Shown here: piece after piece, positions 12,393 to 24,815 of the stretch
Layout: each line of letters starts with the position of its first letter
How positions within the stretch are numbered: position 1 is the stretch's first letter
Origin: Bryopsis sp. KO-2023
Lineage: Eukaryota; Chlorophyta; Ulvophyceae; Bryopsidales; Bryopsidaceae
Assembly (NCBI GenBank): GCA_030272585.1
Contig: BSYQ01000005.1
Span: 1,364,001 to 1,428,000 of the forward strand
Reading direction: 5' to 3'
Length of the DNA: 64,000 bases
Notes under the pieces: generated by a model
The model's database searches: none
Seen by the model: only the letters and a program-made list of their open reading frames with translations
What the model was told of the DNA's origin: nothing
Position numbers and translations under genes: made by a program

Positions 12393-14654
12393 TGCCTGGT
12401 GCTCTGTGTTTTTGTTTTTGGTTCCAAACATTCGTCTGTTCACATTGGTGTACATTTTTCCGCAATAGAAGCTAATTACACAAGTCCGTATTTATGTCCA
12501 CAATCCATCAACCTCAAACCCAATACTGTATCTACCCTCGATCAAAAGCAAAAGAATCAAACGACAAAGAAGATCGCTCCAAAAAAGCGTTTCCCTGAGG
12601 CCGATGTAAAGAAAGAGAGAGCTGCTGCCACGCTCTTTCAACAACAACTGAAACCGGGAGGTCTTGACAAGTCGCCACGGCGCGAGATAAAGAACGAATC
12701 AAATAGAAGCTGGGTGACTTCTTCGCGTGTAATTATGTTATGTTATGTAATAGTTGGCAGGCCAAGGAATCCTGTACTGCTAGACGCCCAGTCTTGTCAA
12801 GACCACCACATTATTGACAAATTTGTGCAGTGTCGATTCCGGCCAAACTGCTGTTGGCAAATTGGATAGAGAGATTTCTGGGAGTGGGAGTGTTTTGGAG
12901 ACCTCAATGGGTCTTCTACTGCCCAGAAATATTGGGATCGTTCCTTTCAGTGGAATGATAAACAGACATGAAAAACCACAGACATCTCCGGTAATTTCTC
13001 AAGGGACTTCTTATGCCAGACGGGAAAATGGAGTGGGCAGAATTTGTGGCACTAATTCTCGAGCTTGTCGAATGAGTTTGTACCAGAGTTAGGGGCAGGA
13101 ATGGAAGTTGGAGTTCACCCTTTGGTAGAGAGTACACAGAGACCCTTGTCAGGAAACTAGAGTTGGCTAGTTGGCTGGATGCCCGAGTCCTTTTGGATGA
13201 GATGTTGGAGTATATATATATATATACCTATATATAAGTCAGAATTAAAGGATCAACTCCATCGAAAAACATGCCCTCGAAAAATACAAACACCACCCAC
13301 ACCAGGAAAGCGCTCCATCAGACAAAATGAGGGGAGAGCAGGGGCTTGACGCATACTTTCCCGGATATTCTTTTATTCTGGATGGAATCGAAATTGAACT
13401 GGAAATAGGGATTTTGTCGCTGTACCTTTTTGGGGTGTCCTTGCTTTTTTTTTCTTTTTTTTTTTTTCTTCTTTTTTTAAAGCCTCAGCGACCCTTTGAT
13501 CCACAGAAACAAAACTCATTTCTTCTGGTTTACATCCAGCGACAAGACCATCCTCTATTGATTCGTCTCTTCAAGTGTCTGAAAGCCAGTGCTTGCTCAA
13601 GAAGGATTTCTTTGTTGGAGCAAAAAATCAAAGGAGTGATTCGTGGTCCTGAATCGTCGGCGCGAATTTGGAGTTGAGAAGGATCGTTCTCATGAGGGAG
13701 CGTCATCCCTGATTGGGGCTGTTGGTTAAAGGGGTGCTGGGCGGCGGCTGGCAGGAAAAGTCAGCAAGCACCTCACGCGCGCATTGTATTCAATCCACCA
13801 GCCACGTTTGCGAACTCCAGTCAAAAAGGAGTGGAACCGCACAACTTTTTCGCCACTGGATGACAAGAACACAATCCCTCCCAATCCAATCAATCCTATC
13901 TCTGAAATGAGACGTCTACCGTCCGCGCCAAGGGTTACACCAGAACCCTTGTGCACACAATCGAGTTGTATTGTGGCGATACAACTACGTATATACATTC
14001 GTCTAGACAACAGTTCCACCAACACCGACCTCTTCAAGAGCGGCCAATTCCAAAGAACTCTTGGCTTGTATCCTCGAATCGGCGAACACGCGAACGTGAT
14101 GGCTGATAGAAAAAGAACTTAAGAAAAAGCCGCAACATGCTTGGAACACGCACCCCCGGATTCAACACAATATATTGTGAGCGGCCACATTCCGCTCTCC
14201 ACTGGGGGTCCCCTCCCATCGCCTCCAAAGGTGTCTGTACATGGGGATGGGACGCGCGCTTCGCTGTTGCCAGTTATGGGACTGGTGGAGGTTTGACAGG
14301 GTCTGAGAAGAAGAGGATTTCAAATCCCCCAAGTTGGGGGCACAGTATTTAGGGTCAGCTGGGGGTGAACATGACATCGGCACTCCCTCGGAAACATGTT
14401 CGAGTATACGTTTCTTGGGCCTTGATGCACTGGCGGCTGAGGGATCGGAATTCGGAATTCGTATTAGACGGCGTAACTGTCGCTATCTCAGCAATAGGTA
14501 TGCGTTTTCGAATCTTGGCTGGCGACTGCAGTGGGTTGGGGCTGTCAATCTGTGTCGAAAAAGAAAACGTTATCAAGGATGCTTGCAGGGTGGTGGTGGT
14601 GCTGCTGCTGCTGCTGCGTAGGATTTAACGGAAAAAAAGGGTCGGAGAAGCAAG
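12393..14654. other. unassigned stretch between dUTPase and the TAF1A-like gene
   Basis: Candidate coding pieces exist but no family is recognised. A Lys/Gln-rich plus-strand frame at about 12490-12720 contains KKRFPEADVKKERAAATLFQ. A minus-strand frame at 14037-13726 contains GADGRRLISEIGLIGLGG. Further minus-strand frames lie between 14580 and 14160. A TA microsatellite is at 13210-13236. Any of these could be exons of a minus-strand gene at 13.7-14.6 kb, but I cannot join them with confidence. Confidence 0.3.
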
Positions 14655-17600
14655 ATGGGGAGAAAACGGAAAGAGTCTGACATAGCTCAGAAAAATAGGG
14701 GGCGAACACAGGATGGGCCGCCACAGAAGGGCAGGAAAATTGGTGAACGAAGTATAACCAAGAAAGCCCAGCGAACTTTTGCATTTCCAACTTGGAGAAT
14801 GATGACAAATGCAACCAGATTTCGACCTTCGTGAGTACAAAAAACTAAAGAAAAAAAAAGGTTAAACAAATAATAAAAAATGATGTTCTTCCAACCGTTT
14901 TTTTTTTTTTTTTTTCTGGATGCTTTTTAAGAACCCCTTGATGAGCTCTTGCCGTCGACACATGCATTTCTGATTGAGAAAAACGATATGATCATATTGA
15001 TATTTTTTTTTCCTGCTCGGAATCACAAACAACGAAAAAAAGGAAAGTCTTGACTGGCCCGACTTTTGCTGTCACGTTATGGGTGAGGTTCATCGCAATT
15101 TCGAAATTGAAAAATGGTTTTTGGCTGGCTGCATCTGACAGTTTTGGATTGACTGAAAATTGCAGAGCATGTTCTGCCATCGAGTCGAGTGTGGAAAAAG
15201 CTTTGCTGTCGAGAGACTGGCGAAAAGCAGGAGGTTTGCTGAACGCTGTGTTCAATTTTTCGTTCTTGGAAAATGAAGGTGCCGGAGAGTGAGTCTTTCC
15301 ACTTGCTCACAGAAATCATCAAGGGGAAAAAAAAATCTGCCCATTTTTTCAATAAATATAGCTCAGGGAGAAATAACCTTTGATTTTGATTTTGAATCTC
15401 AGGGAGGGGGGGTCGTGTGCGAAGATCGTTGCCACTTTCAAGCCGATTGGTCCTACTCCCCCCCCCCCCCCCCCAAAAAAAAAAAATAAGAATTGAAATC
15501 TATATGAGAATAGCTGTTTTTCCTTTACACCCAACTCCGAATGGAGCATGATGTTGCTTTTTTACGTCTGATTTTTTGTTGTGGTGGTGCTAGGGTTATT
15601 ATGGAAGAGAGGAAATTCCACCGATTTCATAGAGCGTTTCAATTCCTGCTGGAAGTTTTCTTTCATTCCCCAGGAGGGGATGCGATTGTCAAATCGTTGC
15701 TGGATCTTGGAATGCGCGAAAAGGTGGGTTGTTTACCAGCAGGGAAAAAAAAAATCCTCCGGTGTTTGACTTCACTGTCTCTGCTACCGAGTGTTTTCAG
15801 CTTTTCCTCGTATTGGCTATATCATCGAAACTGCTTTTTTTCCCTTCATGAAAAAAAGCACTTCCATTTTACATTATCTACTTCATTCATAAACGTCATC
15901 ATTTTCCTTTGCAACATTTATCAGGGTTTTTTTGTTTGTTTGTTTGTTTTTGTTTTTTTTTCTGGAAGAGGCACTTTTTTTCTTGTACTGACTGTCTTTC
16001 CATCACATTTAATGAACATCTGGATTCTGGATTCTGTACTGTTGCTTGTTTTCTTACTGTCTCTTTTGATTGTTGCCAGAGGTACCTTCACCGAGTGACT
16101 GTCATCGAAACAGAATGCCGGCTTTTGCGCTGTTCCATATTTTGTTGTGAAGGAAAACTCCAAGATGCTGGAGCTTGTGTTCTTGTTGGTAAGGAACAGC
16201 TCCGTTTGTTGAAGGGACTCCTGAAAGCAGTGAAACATGGAAAGTGTGGGCATCACACTTCTTACATCAGGTTCGCACCCGCACCCCCCTCTACCCCCCC
16301 AAACACCAGCAGATTTTGCGATAAAGACAAAAAAGTGTGATGCGTTTAGTAGGAGGTTTTTGTTTGAGTTGGAATTAAAAAAGACAAAAAGTGGATGTTT
16401 TGTTGAACTTTCACTCTTCTTGTTCAAAGGCAGTCGGTCTTTGTTGGAAGTTCTGGTGAAGGTATCGCATCCTCACGACTCCCCATGACAGACATGCCAA
16501 ACCGTCGCATCAGCTGTAAATATTAACTGGACCTACCCACATTAGGTAGGTCCAGTTAATCTTTCAGCAGTTGATCCATTGACCCAGCTTTTTTTTAGAT
16601 TTCTTTCAGCATTCTTGAAACATTTCGTTTGTATCGTTTTCTGGTCCAGCGATCGCATCCAGCATACAGTTTTGGAAGACTTTTCTGACATTTCAGTTTG
16701 TGGGGTTTTGTTTGTTAGGGGTGCAGTTGCTTATGCAAGATGGGTTTCGAGAGCTCGTGAAATCGGCGGGGGACAGGGAAAAGAATTGAATCCTGTGGGA
16801 GCATCCCCAATTGATTTCAAACACTCTGATTGGGTGACTTCAGATATGGAATGCCGTCGACTAGCAAACGAATCGAGAAGTCAACTGGAAAATGCAAAAG
16901 ATCAGGTGGGAGTGAACGCCACAGCTGAAGAAACATGTGAATGTCTTTTCCTTCACAAAAGTACACTAAAGCCACGCGATATATAAACATATTTACAATC
17001 GATGCTTATCATGTCATTTACATAACCAGTTATTTCCTTTTTTGCTTTTTGCCCTGCAGATAAAGGTACCCTCAATGGATTTTTTTTACAAGTTGGCTCA
17101 TCTTTATGCGGTACAAGGGGAGTGGAATGCTGTTGTTGCTGTGGGTGATCAGGCTTGTAAGAGCCGGCCATTGGATGCAGATTCACATACGTTGTCTGCA
17201 TGTCTGTCATTGGGGTCCTCCGAAACCAGCCAAGCCAAAGCCCAGGGCTCCTCCGAAACCAGTCAAACCAAAGCCCAGGGCTCCTCTGAAACCAGCCAAA
17301 CCGAAACCAGTCAAACCAAAGCCCTAGCAACATCCAAATCGCTTGTAGAGGTTTTGAAATGTGATCCTACATGCAAGCAAGCAGCCAGCACATTGGTGGA
17401 ATGTGCGACAGAGTGGGGAAGCGACTGGAGCGTCAAGGTGGGGCTTTCCTCTCGTCACATAAACAGTTGAATAATGTAGAAAATCGAGGTTGGGAAAAAC
17501 ACAAAACAAGTCCAGCTCATGATTTTCCTTCTCTGATCAAAGAAGGAACACGTTCTCTTTAGCAACTTTTCTAACTTTAAGGAAACTTGCTTCCCAGATT

Positions 17601-18206
17601 CATAGCTTTTTGCCCATCTTTGAATAGTCATGATGATCTTCCAATCACAATATCTTATCCTGGACGATGTGCTCGATAAAAAAAATCCGACAGCAAAAGG
17701 CAAACTTTGCTTTTGTTGTTCGAATTTTTTCCTAGGCATTGGTGGTGGAGGGATTGTTGTATCACCTGGATACATGTCCGCCACGTCCCCAGCACAGGAG
17801 GCGACCAGGAATGCAGAATGGCCCTGAAAACGGAATGCAATCCTGGGAAGCATTGTCAGAAACCCTCATCGAGTTTTCGTCCCCTGTTGATGACACAACA
17901 GCCGATTGCACCAGAATAGAGCACTGGGTGGGGCATGTGCAAGGTGTACTACGGTCAAGAACGGGTTGGTGGAAGAAGTACATGTTCAAAGTACGGAAGC
18001 CATTCATACCCCCAGTCGATTTGGAGAGTAGGGCTGGTGCTGGGTTTCTGGCGAGTGTAGCTGTGTGCTCAGTTTTTGTGCTTGGAGAGGATAATGAATA
18101 TTGTGAGCAGGCTTGTGAGTTGCTTGTTACAGAGGATTGGCCAAATGAAGTGGAAAGAATAGAGTTGGCCAAGAAGAATGTCGGAATGGAGGCGGTAGTC
18201 ATGTGA
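14655..18206 (+). CDS. TAF1A: TAF1A-like protein (RNA polymerase I SL1/TIF-IB subunit), complete, seven exons
   Basis: Seven exons with consistent phases give 521 residues: 14655-14830, 15166-15288, 15594-15723, 16080-16188, 16727-16905, 17060-17437 and 17736-18206 (TGA). The start is the ATG that opens a basic stretch, MGRKRKESD. Residues about 70-85 (KALLSRDWRKAGGLL) match the N-terminal helical repeat of TAF1A. MDFFYKLAHLYAVQGEW is a TPR-like pair. Near the C-terminus RSRTGWWKKYMFK aligns with the family's conserved WW.xFHF element and is followed by the expected hydrophobic helix. TAF1A family members sit in the TBP complex that recruits Pol I to rDNA. An in-frame Ser/Thr/Gln-rich repeat interrupts the TPR-like region. 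Assignment rests on pattern, not alignment; another helical-repeat protein is possible. Confidence 0.6.
16522..16560. repeat. perfect inverted repeat inside an intron
   Basis: Arms of 16 bp (ATTAACTGGACCTACC and its complement) are separated by 7 nt. The hairpin lies in the intron between 16188 and 16727 of the TAF1A-like gene. It could be a small foldback element or an RNA structure affecting splicing. Confidence 0.85.
17205..17325 (+). repeat. coding minisatellite encoding SSETSQ(A/T)KAQG units
   Basis: Units of about 33 nt repeat in frame within exon 6 of the TAF1A-like gene: SSETSQAKAQG, SSETSQTKAQG and a shortened third copy. They form a hydrophilic loop between helical repeats. Unit length is a multiple of three, so expansions keep the frame. 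Confidence 0.85.
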
Positions 18207-21200
18207 TTCTTTTTTTTATTTTTTATTTTGTGTCATTTCTATTTTTGTGGATGAGAGATGATGATTTTTTAGGCAGAACTGGTTTTGGATATTGGAGGAT
18301 ATATTTACCAGTCGTTGCATCCATCGACCAGATCTGATATCCATCCACGCAAAACGCAAATTGAATTCCTAATGTGAAAAAGATTTTCGTCATGTACAAT
18401 AAAAAGAAGGCATATCATTTCCACCAAAATCCCCATGGCTTCCTTGCCATCGACTCCCACCCTGCCCAGTTTCATTTATTTATTTTTAAAGCCTTTTTAC
18501 GGCCCTTTGAGCATTTTATTTTTTTTTGTGGGTCGGAAACTAATAAATTAAACGACTCATTTTACCAGGATTCACAGAACTCAGCTTTTGAACACGAATA
18601 TGACAAAAGTAGAGGCTATGCTGTGGTCGGATACCAGAGCTTCGATGATCTGGTTCTTGTCGTGGTATTGAAATTACTGGACAGAACAGCCATTTTCACA
18701 ACCACTTTTTTTTTTTAATATATGTAATAATCGTTGTTTTTTTTTTTTGCAACATATGCAACATAAGCAAGAAATGGACTGTATTTTTTATTGTGCGACT
18801 GTTTTGGTTTTTTTTTTCTTTGGATGGCCTGTGTTTAAACAGGGCACCAGGTTGAACGTAAGCAAAACATACATGGAGTTGATTTATTCTATCAGCCTCC
18901 ACCCAGGAGCATTGTGCCCTATGCTGCTAGAGTGAAAATTTCAGAGGGTGGAAGAAAGTAAGAAATTTCGGACACGGTTATTATGTGACTCATACATTTT
19001 GTTGGGGAGGGTGAAAACATGGAAAAAAAATAAAAATAAAAAACTATATGCTGTGCGTGTATCTAGTCGACGCACCCATAATTCTTGTCATTTTTTATTT
19101 TCATCTATACATTTCCTTATTTTCTGGATCTTAAATTCAAAACGTAGTATTTATTCAACCAACCTGGCTTAAATGACTAAAATGCTGGATATTAGTATTG
19201 TCATATATATATATATATATCTTCTTTTTTTTTTTTTTGCAGTGACAGCTATGTTTTGGCAGCAAATGCACATCTCCTGCCATCGAAATATGGATGCATT
19301 TGATCCAGGAATTTGATTATTTTCGAAACCTTTACCTGTATGTTTGAAAAAAAAAAGGGCTGAGAAAACGATACAGGAGAGAAGTCACAAAACAGATGAT
19401 GCAATCAGTTATAATTATATGCAAAATAACAAATCAATGGCGATGCCGGTTAAAAAAGAGTTTGGAAACAAAAGGGGGAAAAAAAAGACTTGGAAAAAAA
19501 ACGGAGTATCTCCGTTTTCCAAATTTCAGGATTTGGACAGGGATGCAAAATCTGAAATCATGATTTTTTACTTTTTATATTACTCACCCCCCCCCACTCT
19601 CCCCCTCAACAAAGGGAAGGGGGGGGGGGTTCAATGGGGAGGTTTCAATCTTTCAAAAAAAGGAATTTCAACATCGGGCTGTTTTTTTATTTTATTTTAT
19701 TTTTAGTTTGTACAATTTTCGTGAGATAGAGAGAGATCGAATAATCATAAAGGAAAAAAAAAGAAGTGGTGCTTTTTAGGGAAGACAAAAGTAAAGACGA
19801 TGTTTTTTTCTTTCTTTTTTTTATGTTTAATAAAAAAATCTATGCTTCTATGTTTTGCATATCCAGATCTTGAGGATTTTATCCACAAAAGAAAAAAGAG
19901 GAGGGGTTCTGCGTGTTTTGTGTTCTGAAGTAAAGTAGGGCACAAAAAAATTCAAATCTATCTACATATATGTGCAAGATGTTAAAAGAATTTTAAATAA
20001 TTCTCTTTTGAGGGTCGGCATTTCAATTCTCTTTTTTCTTTCTTTCTTTTAAAGCTTGTGTCAAGCAGAGATTAAAAAAAAAAATCTGAAAATGGTGGGG
20101 ATACATTTTCACTGATATGGCTGCTTTTTTTCGTTTTGTTTTTTTTCGGATTAGTTCTTTAGTATGTCTTTTGCTATTTAATTTTTATTTTCCCTTTTGT
20201 TGGAGGGAAAAAAAGAACGGGTTTTTGAAATATATGAAAAAAAACCTTCTCTGTGTAGGGACTTTACCCCCTGAAAATAAAATAAAATAATAATTTTCGA
20301 CGGATGCCCTTTATGAGAAATGAAGAAAATGAAAACATTATTTTCTTGGTTTCGCTCAAAAAAAAAAAAAGAGAAAAAGAAGAGGGGGAAAGGGCTAGGA
20401 AGAGAGATTGTGCTTGTGTTTTCTTTTTGGAAAAAAAAGGTTGAGGCTTTGTTTAATGGATTATCATCCTTGCTAAAATTTGTATTCGGTTTTGAATATG
20501 AAAAAGAAAATTTGCCAATTGCATGATATCGTTTTCTTTGTTTCTTGTCCATTTCATGGCGGAAAACAATTGCCCTGGCCTGGGAATGATCACCAAGGAA
20601 GATTTATAGCTTAAGCTAAAATGGTTTTCACTTCATATCAGAGTGTAAAAAAAAAAAGAAAAAAAAAGGGATCAGTGTGTGTGCGTCCCTTCAATCCTAA
20701 AAATGAATTCATGGATTCGTTTTTACTGGAGTTTGCTTCCTGATCAAGATTTAAAAAAAAAAAGGTGGTGCAATTCTTAGTAAGGCAATTGATTTTCTGG
20801 CATTAGGGACGATATATTCAGCTTGAGAAATGGAATGTGGAAAGAGGTGTTCTTGGATACAGAAAAATCTTGAGGGATAAAAATAGACGGTAAAAAACCC
20901 ACAGTTGAGAATCGTAGCAAAGGGCATGAGGGATAAAAATAGACGGTAAAAAACCCACAGTTGAGAATCGTAGCAAAGGGCAGTAAAAGAAGGCCGAACT
21001 CCCAAAAATGAAAAAAAAAAGCTCATCGTTCAGATCTTGTATGTCGGGGGGGAAATCAGGAATTTTTTTTTTAGGGTTTGAAAGGCTTTTCATGTTTTTT
21101 TTTCTCTTTCCTATATTTGCTGCTTTCTTTTCTTTTTGTCAAAGGGCAGCACTTTTTAGAGATTTTGTATTGTTCTTTGAACAAAGTTGAAAGCGGTTGG

Positions 21201-22446
21201 GGGGGGAGTATTATTATTTTTTAATTATGTACTTTTTTTTTTCCTTCCCCTTTTTTAATAATCCTGGAAAATATTTCCACCACATGCTTTTGATTTGTTT
21301 TTGTTTTTTAATATATTCTGGTGGTTTTTAATTTATCATACCACTTTTGGAGTGTAGTTTTTCTTAAAAAACGCAAGAGGTGAATATTCTTGGTCCCTTT
21401 TTTTTTGGGGGGGGGGGGAACAAACAAACAAACAACAAAAGAAAAAAATTGATGGTTGTTTTAAGATTTCTATGTTCATTATGTGAGGGTAGATTTTGGT
21501 GGGTCGATGATTGAAAGATTGTGTTTCAAAAAAAAATAGGGCATGTAACAATGGACATTGATTTCTTTTTACAGGGAAAAGTTTGCCCATCCATTCTCAT
21601 TGATCGATCATTTATAGGGTTTGCATCATCCTTTTCTTGAACGAACAAATATAAATTACACTGTGGAGGAGAATTGCCACAATTCCTGAACAATGAAACA
21701 CTTGGAATCTGGAATCTGGAATTACTATTATTATTAATTTATATACCTATAAGTATGAACCCTCTCAACAACAACGATCTTCTTCCCCCCGCCTCCCCCT
21801 TATTCTGCAACCCCTGGCAAAGCCAAACAAGCCCTTCAGTCTCGGCGGATCTGTTTGTTTGTTTGTTTGTCTCGGCGGATCTCGCTTAAATTAAACTGAT
21901 CGCAATATTATCTCTGGGGTTCGTTTTCCACGTACACATAAGATTCAGGGTTGGGCATTGAGAGCTACTGTTGGCTCCAATTATACTTAGGTTATTGATT
22001 ATTGACTGAGCTGGTATTCTGTGTAGTTCGCCATGTCATTTGATCCGTAGAGTTCGATGGACTTGAGATCCGCAAGGGCTGGTATTGTTCATACACCGAA
22101 AGCCCCTCAAGTGTTAGTTTTCATTTTTTTTACTATATGAATGAATGAATGTTTGATCTGAATTCGGCTAACTTGCCCAACGAAGGCCATCCACAACGAG
22201 GTGATTTAGCCCGAGCCCTTCAGAAAAAAAATCCAGGTAGATTTAATAAGTTCCAGAAAAACCAGTTGCATCTAAGGTAAACCTAATAGAAAATCCCTTG
22301 TGAAAGTGCCTAGCATCCTGGACAACGAAAACTGCGTAGAAATTTCATGGGGAAAAAAAAAAAACAACAATTAATGCTCGTTGCAAGTAACATGATATTT
22401 AGGAAAACATGTCATTGACAGCAGGGTTTGCCACATATTTTTGCAG
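18207..22446. other. 4.2 kb gene-poor, homopolymer-rich stretch
   Basis: Long A, T, G and C runs and short microsatellites dominate. No frame on either strand resembles a conserved protein. A 56-bp tandem duplication (20871-20982) and a (TTTG)n tract near 21853-21870 are the only structured items I can support. A few acceptor-like T-tracts are present but no matching exons. Confidence 0.5.
20871..20982. repeat. 56-bp exact tandem duplication
   Basis: The unit starting TGAGGGATAAAAATAGACGG occurs twice head to tail (20871-20926 and 20927-20982) with no differences. This indicates a recent slippage or a duplication. Confidence 0.95.
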
Positions 22447-23203
22447 GAGTTTTTGAAACACACAGCAGCTACTAGGGATGGATGCAGCAAATTTCTGTTG
22501 GAGGGTCACTGTCCTTTCGGAGATCGATGCAAATTTGGTCACGATTTGGAGGGTTATTTGAAAAAGAAAATGAAAGATTTGCCCGGATGCTGTCCTTTTT
22601 CCAAGGCTACCGAGAAGTACAAATTCGGTGAGGGGACCAATTGAAATTAAAAAAAAAAAATGCATTTCGCATAAGCTTACTGCTGCAGTTCGCGTTTAAA
22701 GAGTGTCCAGAAAAAAGGTCAAACCCATGATTGCTTTTTTTTTTTTTTTTTACAAGAAAATGCCCAACTCTGTTGGAAAACGCTAAAGCGAAAACAACCT
22801 GATGCATTCAAGTTTTGGGGGATTCTTCTTTGGCTGTTTTTTTTTTTGCTTTGCTTTCCTTTGCTAAGTGTATATACATCCAAACCTCATGCTGTTGGTG
22901 TGTGTGGGGGGTGGCTTTTCCTCCTTTTTTCATCAACAAAGGCTAATTTCGTTCAGGGATGTAGGTGTGACCTGCTGGTGGAGTTCAACGCACGGCGGGG
23001 GCTCTACGCCAGACTTTCAATTGGATGCAAAATCAGAAAGTGAAAATGAACCCAAGAAAGGGGATTGCGTTGAGAAAAAATCAGACATCTCCATTCCAGA
23101 ATTTGTTGTTCTAAACGTCCCTGCCAAAATCGAAGAGCCGATCAATGGATTGAAAAAAGACCTGCAAACGAAGCTAAAAAAACAGCAGTATGATTTCTCC
23201 AAG
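22447..23203 (+). CDS. DUS3: tRNA-dihydrouridine(47) synthase DUS3-like, CCCH zinc-finger exons (partial)
   Basis: Two exons, 22447-22627 and 22965-23203, join in phase. The first has the CCCH finger CSKFLLEGHCPFGDRCKFGH, followed by a second finger CCPFSKATEKYKF. Splicing to the acceptor ending GATGTAG at 22964 gives KYKFGVTCWW, matching the GVTC of the second DUS3 finger. The second exon ends LKKQQYDFSK, like the linker before the DUS barrel. DUS3 reduces uridine-47 of tRNA using FMN. Downstream, 23270-23500 has weak matches to the start of the catalytic domain (REIHYLAP; LRRQCTGK followed by ICGEL), and 24350-24395 has VDQLYNSRDQ. These do not form one clean frame, so the catalytic part looks degraded or is missed by my splicing. 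The start codon is upstream and not identified. Confidence 0.68.
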
Positions 23204-24553
23204 GTGATTTTTCGCATGCCCTCGCCGTTTTTGGGACCGTTTCGAACATCCCTTTGTCAAGCCTTTCTGGATTTCCAAAACGAGAGATCCACTACCTGGC
23301 CCCACATGCAACATGTTTTTTTTTTTCGAACTCACCACCATCAGTTGCAGCCAGTCAAAAACCACAGTTGCGACGTCAATGCACAGGGAAAGTCCGCTGT
23401 ATTTGTGGGGAGTTGTTCCAGCACAGCAAGAATTCTGCTCAAGTCAGGATGGATGGAAGGGTCAGCGAAAATTCTTTCACCGAGATTCTTTGTCTAGTTT
23501 GTGTGTGTGTGTGTGTGTGTTTTTGGTTCGAGGTTTGGGGGAATCACTTTCAATTTCAGTAAAAGTTTTCTGCTCCTATTTCTATTCTTTCGCTTGAGAG
23601 TAAAGACAACAATGTCAAAATTCTTATGGGATACGTGCGCGTGGGGTTTTGACGTGACGTCTTTTTACTACTTTTGACTGGATGTTGGGTTTTTAGTTGG
23701 GTTTTTTTCGTTGGTTTTTTTTCTCTCTCTCCATCTGGAACTATTGATTTTGCAAGCTCACAGACAGAAAACAGTTTTGTTTTTTTTAAATTAATTTCTT
23801 CATCAGGAAAAAGGACTGCGGTTGATTCGATGGGATTGGGCTAAGTTTGGATATTTTGTCTAGATGGCAGACGGCTTCAACCTATTAATCCAAGGACAAT
23901 TCGTTTTCTACATATACAATTTGTCATTCAACGTTGGTCAAAACCATTTCTCCACAGAACATTCTGGGAGCTGTTCACTCAAATCCCAAGAAAAAAAAAG
24001 AAAAAAAACTAAAAGAAAAAAAACGAGCAGTCTACACAAAACTACTGTTTAGCAAATTGCAAGAAGTACACCTGCTGTGACCGATTAGGTAATAAGTAAC
24101 TGGCTGTTGGCCAGCAAATGGGGATGCAACAGGAGCCCTGGCAGTAATTGGTTAGTATCCAGACAACCAATATATCTGTATTGGTTCGTATACAGATAGG
24201 AATATCTGTAAGGGCTTTTTGTCAGGATGGAACAACGGGGAGGGGAAGAGATCAATTCAACGACATGTGGTGACTTAAGGATTGATCCACCATCTACTTT
24301 TTTTTTTCTTTTCCAAAAAAAGAACTTTAGAACTTTGGTCAGGAAAACAGCTGTTGATCAGTTGTACAACTCTCGTGACCAAAATCGCTTGATTTCGGAC
24401 ACGCAAAATCACTGTTTCAGTCATTGCATCAAAAGAGGACTTGAATCGATGTCTTTCGATTTGAAAATTTGGCAGAAGCTGATTCAAGTGTTTTCCTACA
24501 CGTCGCCAAATGTTTGTGATTTTTGAGTTATTTGGGGGGTGTTTGTTAGGGGC

Positions 24554-24598
24554 CTAGATTTGTCCCCTCTTTTGTTGGGGGGGGGGAGACAAATCTAG
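24554..24598. repeat. inverted repeat around a G-run
   Basis: Arms of 11 bp (CTAGATTTGTC and its complement, 24554-24564 and 24588-24598) flank a 23-nt loop ending in a run of G. Confidence 0.8.
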
Positions 24599-24777
24599 CC
24601 TCATCTTTCATCCACTTCCTCAATTAAATTGCACTCAAAAACATGCCCACCACGTTGCGTGCGCCGGCAAGCAATCCAGCACCTGTTGTACATTCCGCCC
24701 CTCCGCTGGGTTTTTGAACGCGGTTGTGGGCCAGAGAGTCCGACAGCGATGCGACATCGTGGTCGATCTCTTGGGCC

Positions 24778-24815
24778 ATCTCTTGTGGGTGCAAAGAGGG
24801 GCACCCACAAGAGAT
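24778..24815. repeat. perfect 15-bp inverted repeat, 8-nt loop
   Basis: ATCTCTTGTGGGTGC at 24778-24792 is mirrored by its reverse complement at 24801-24815. It is a strong potential hairpin in otherwise unassigned DNA. Confidence 0.85.
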
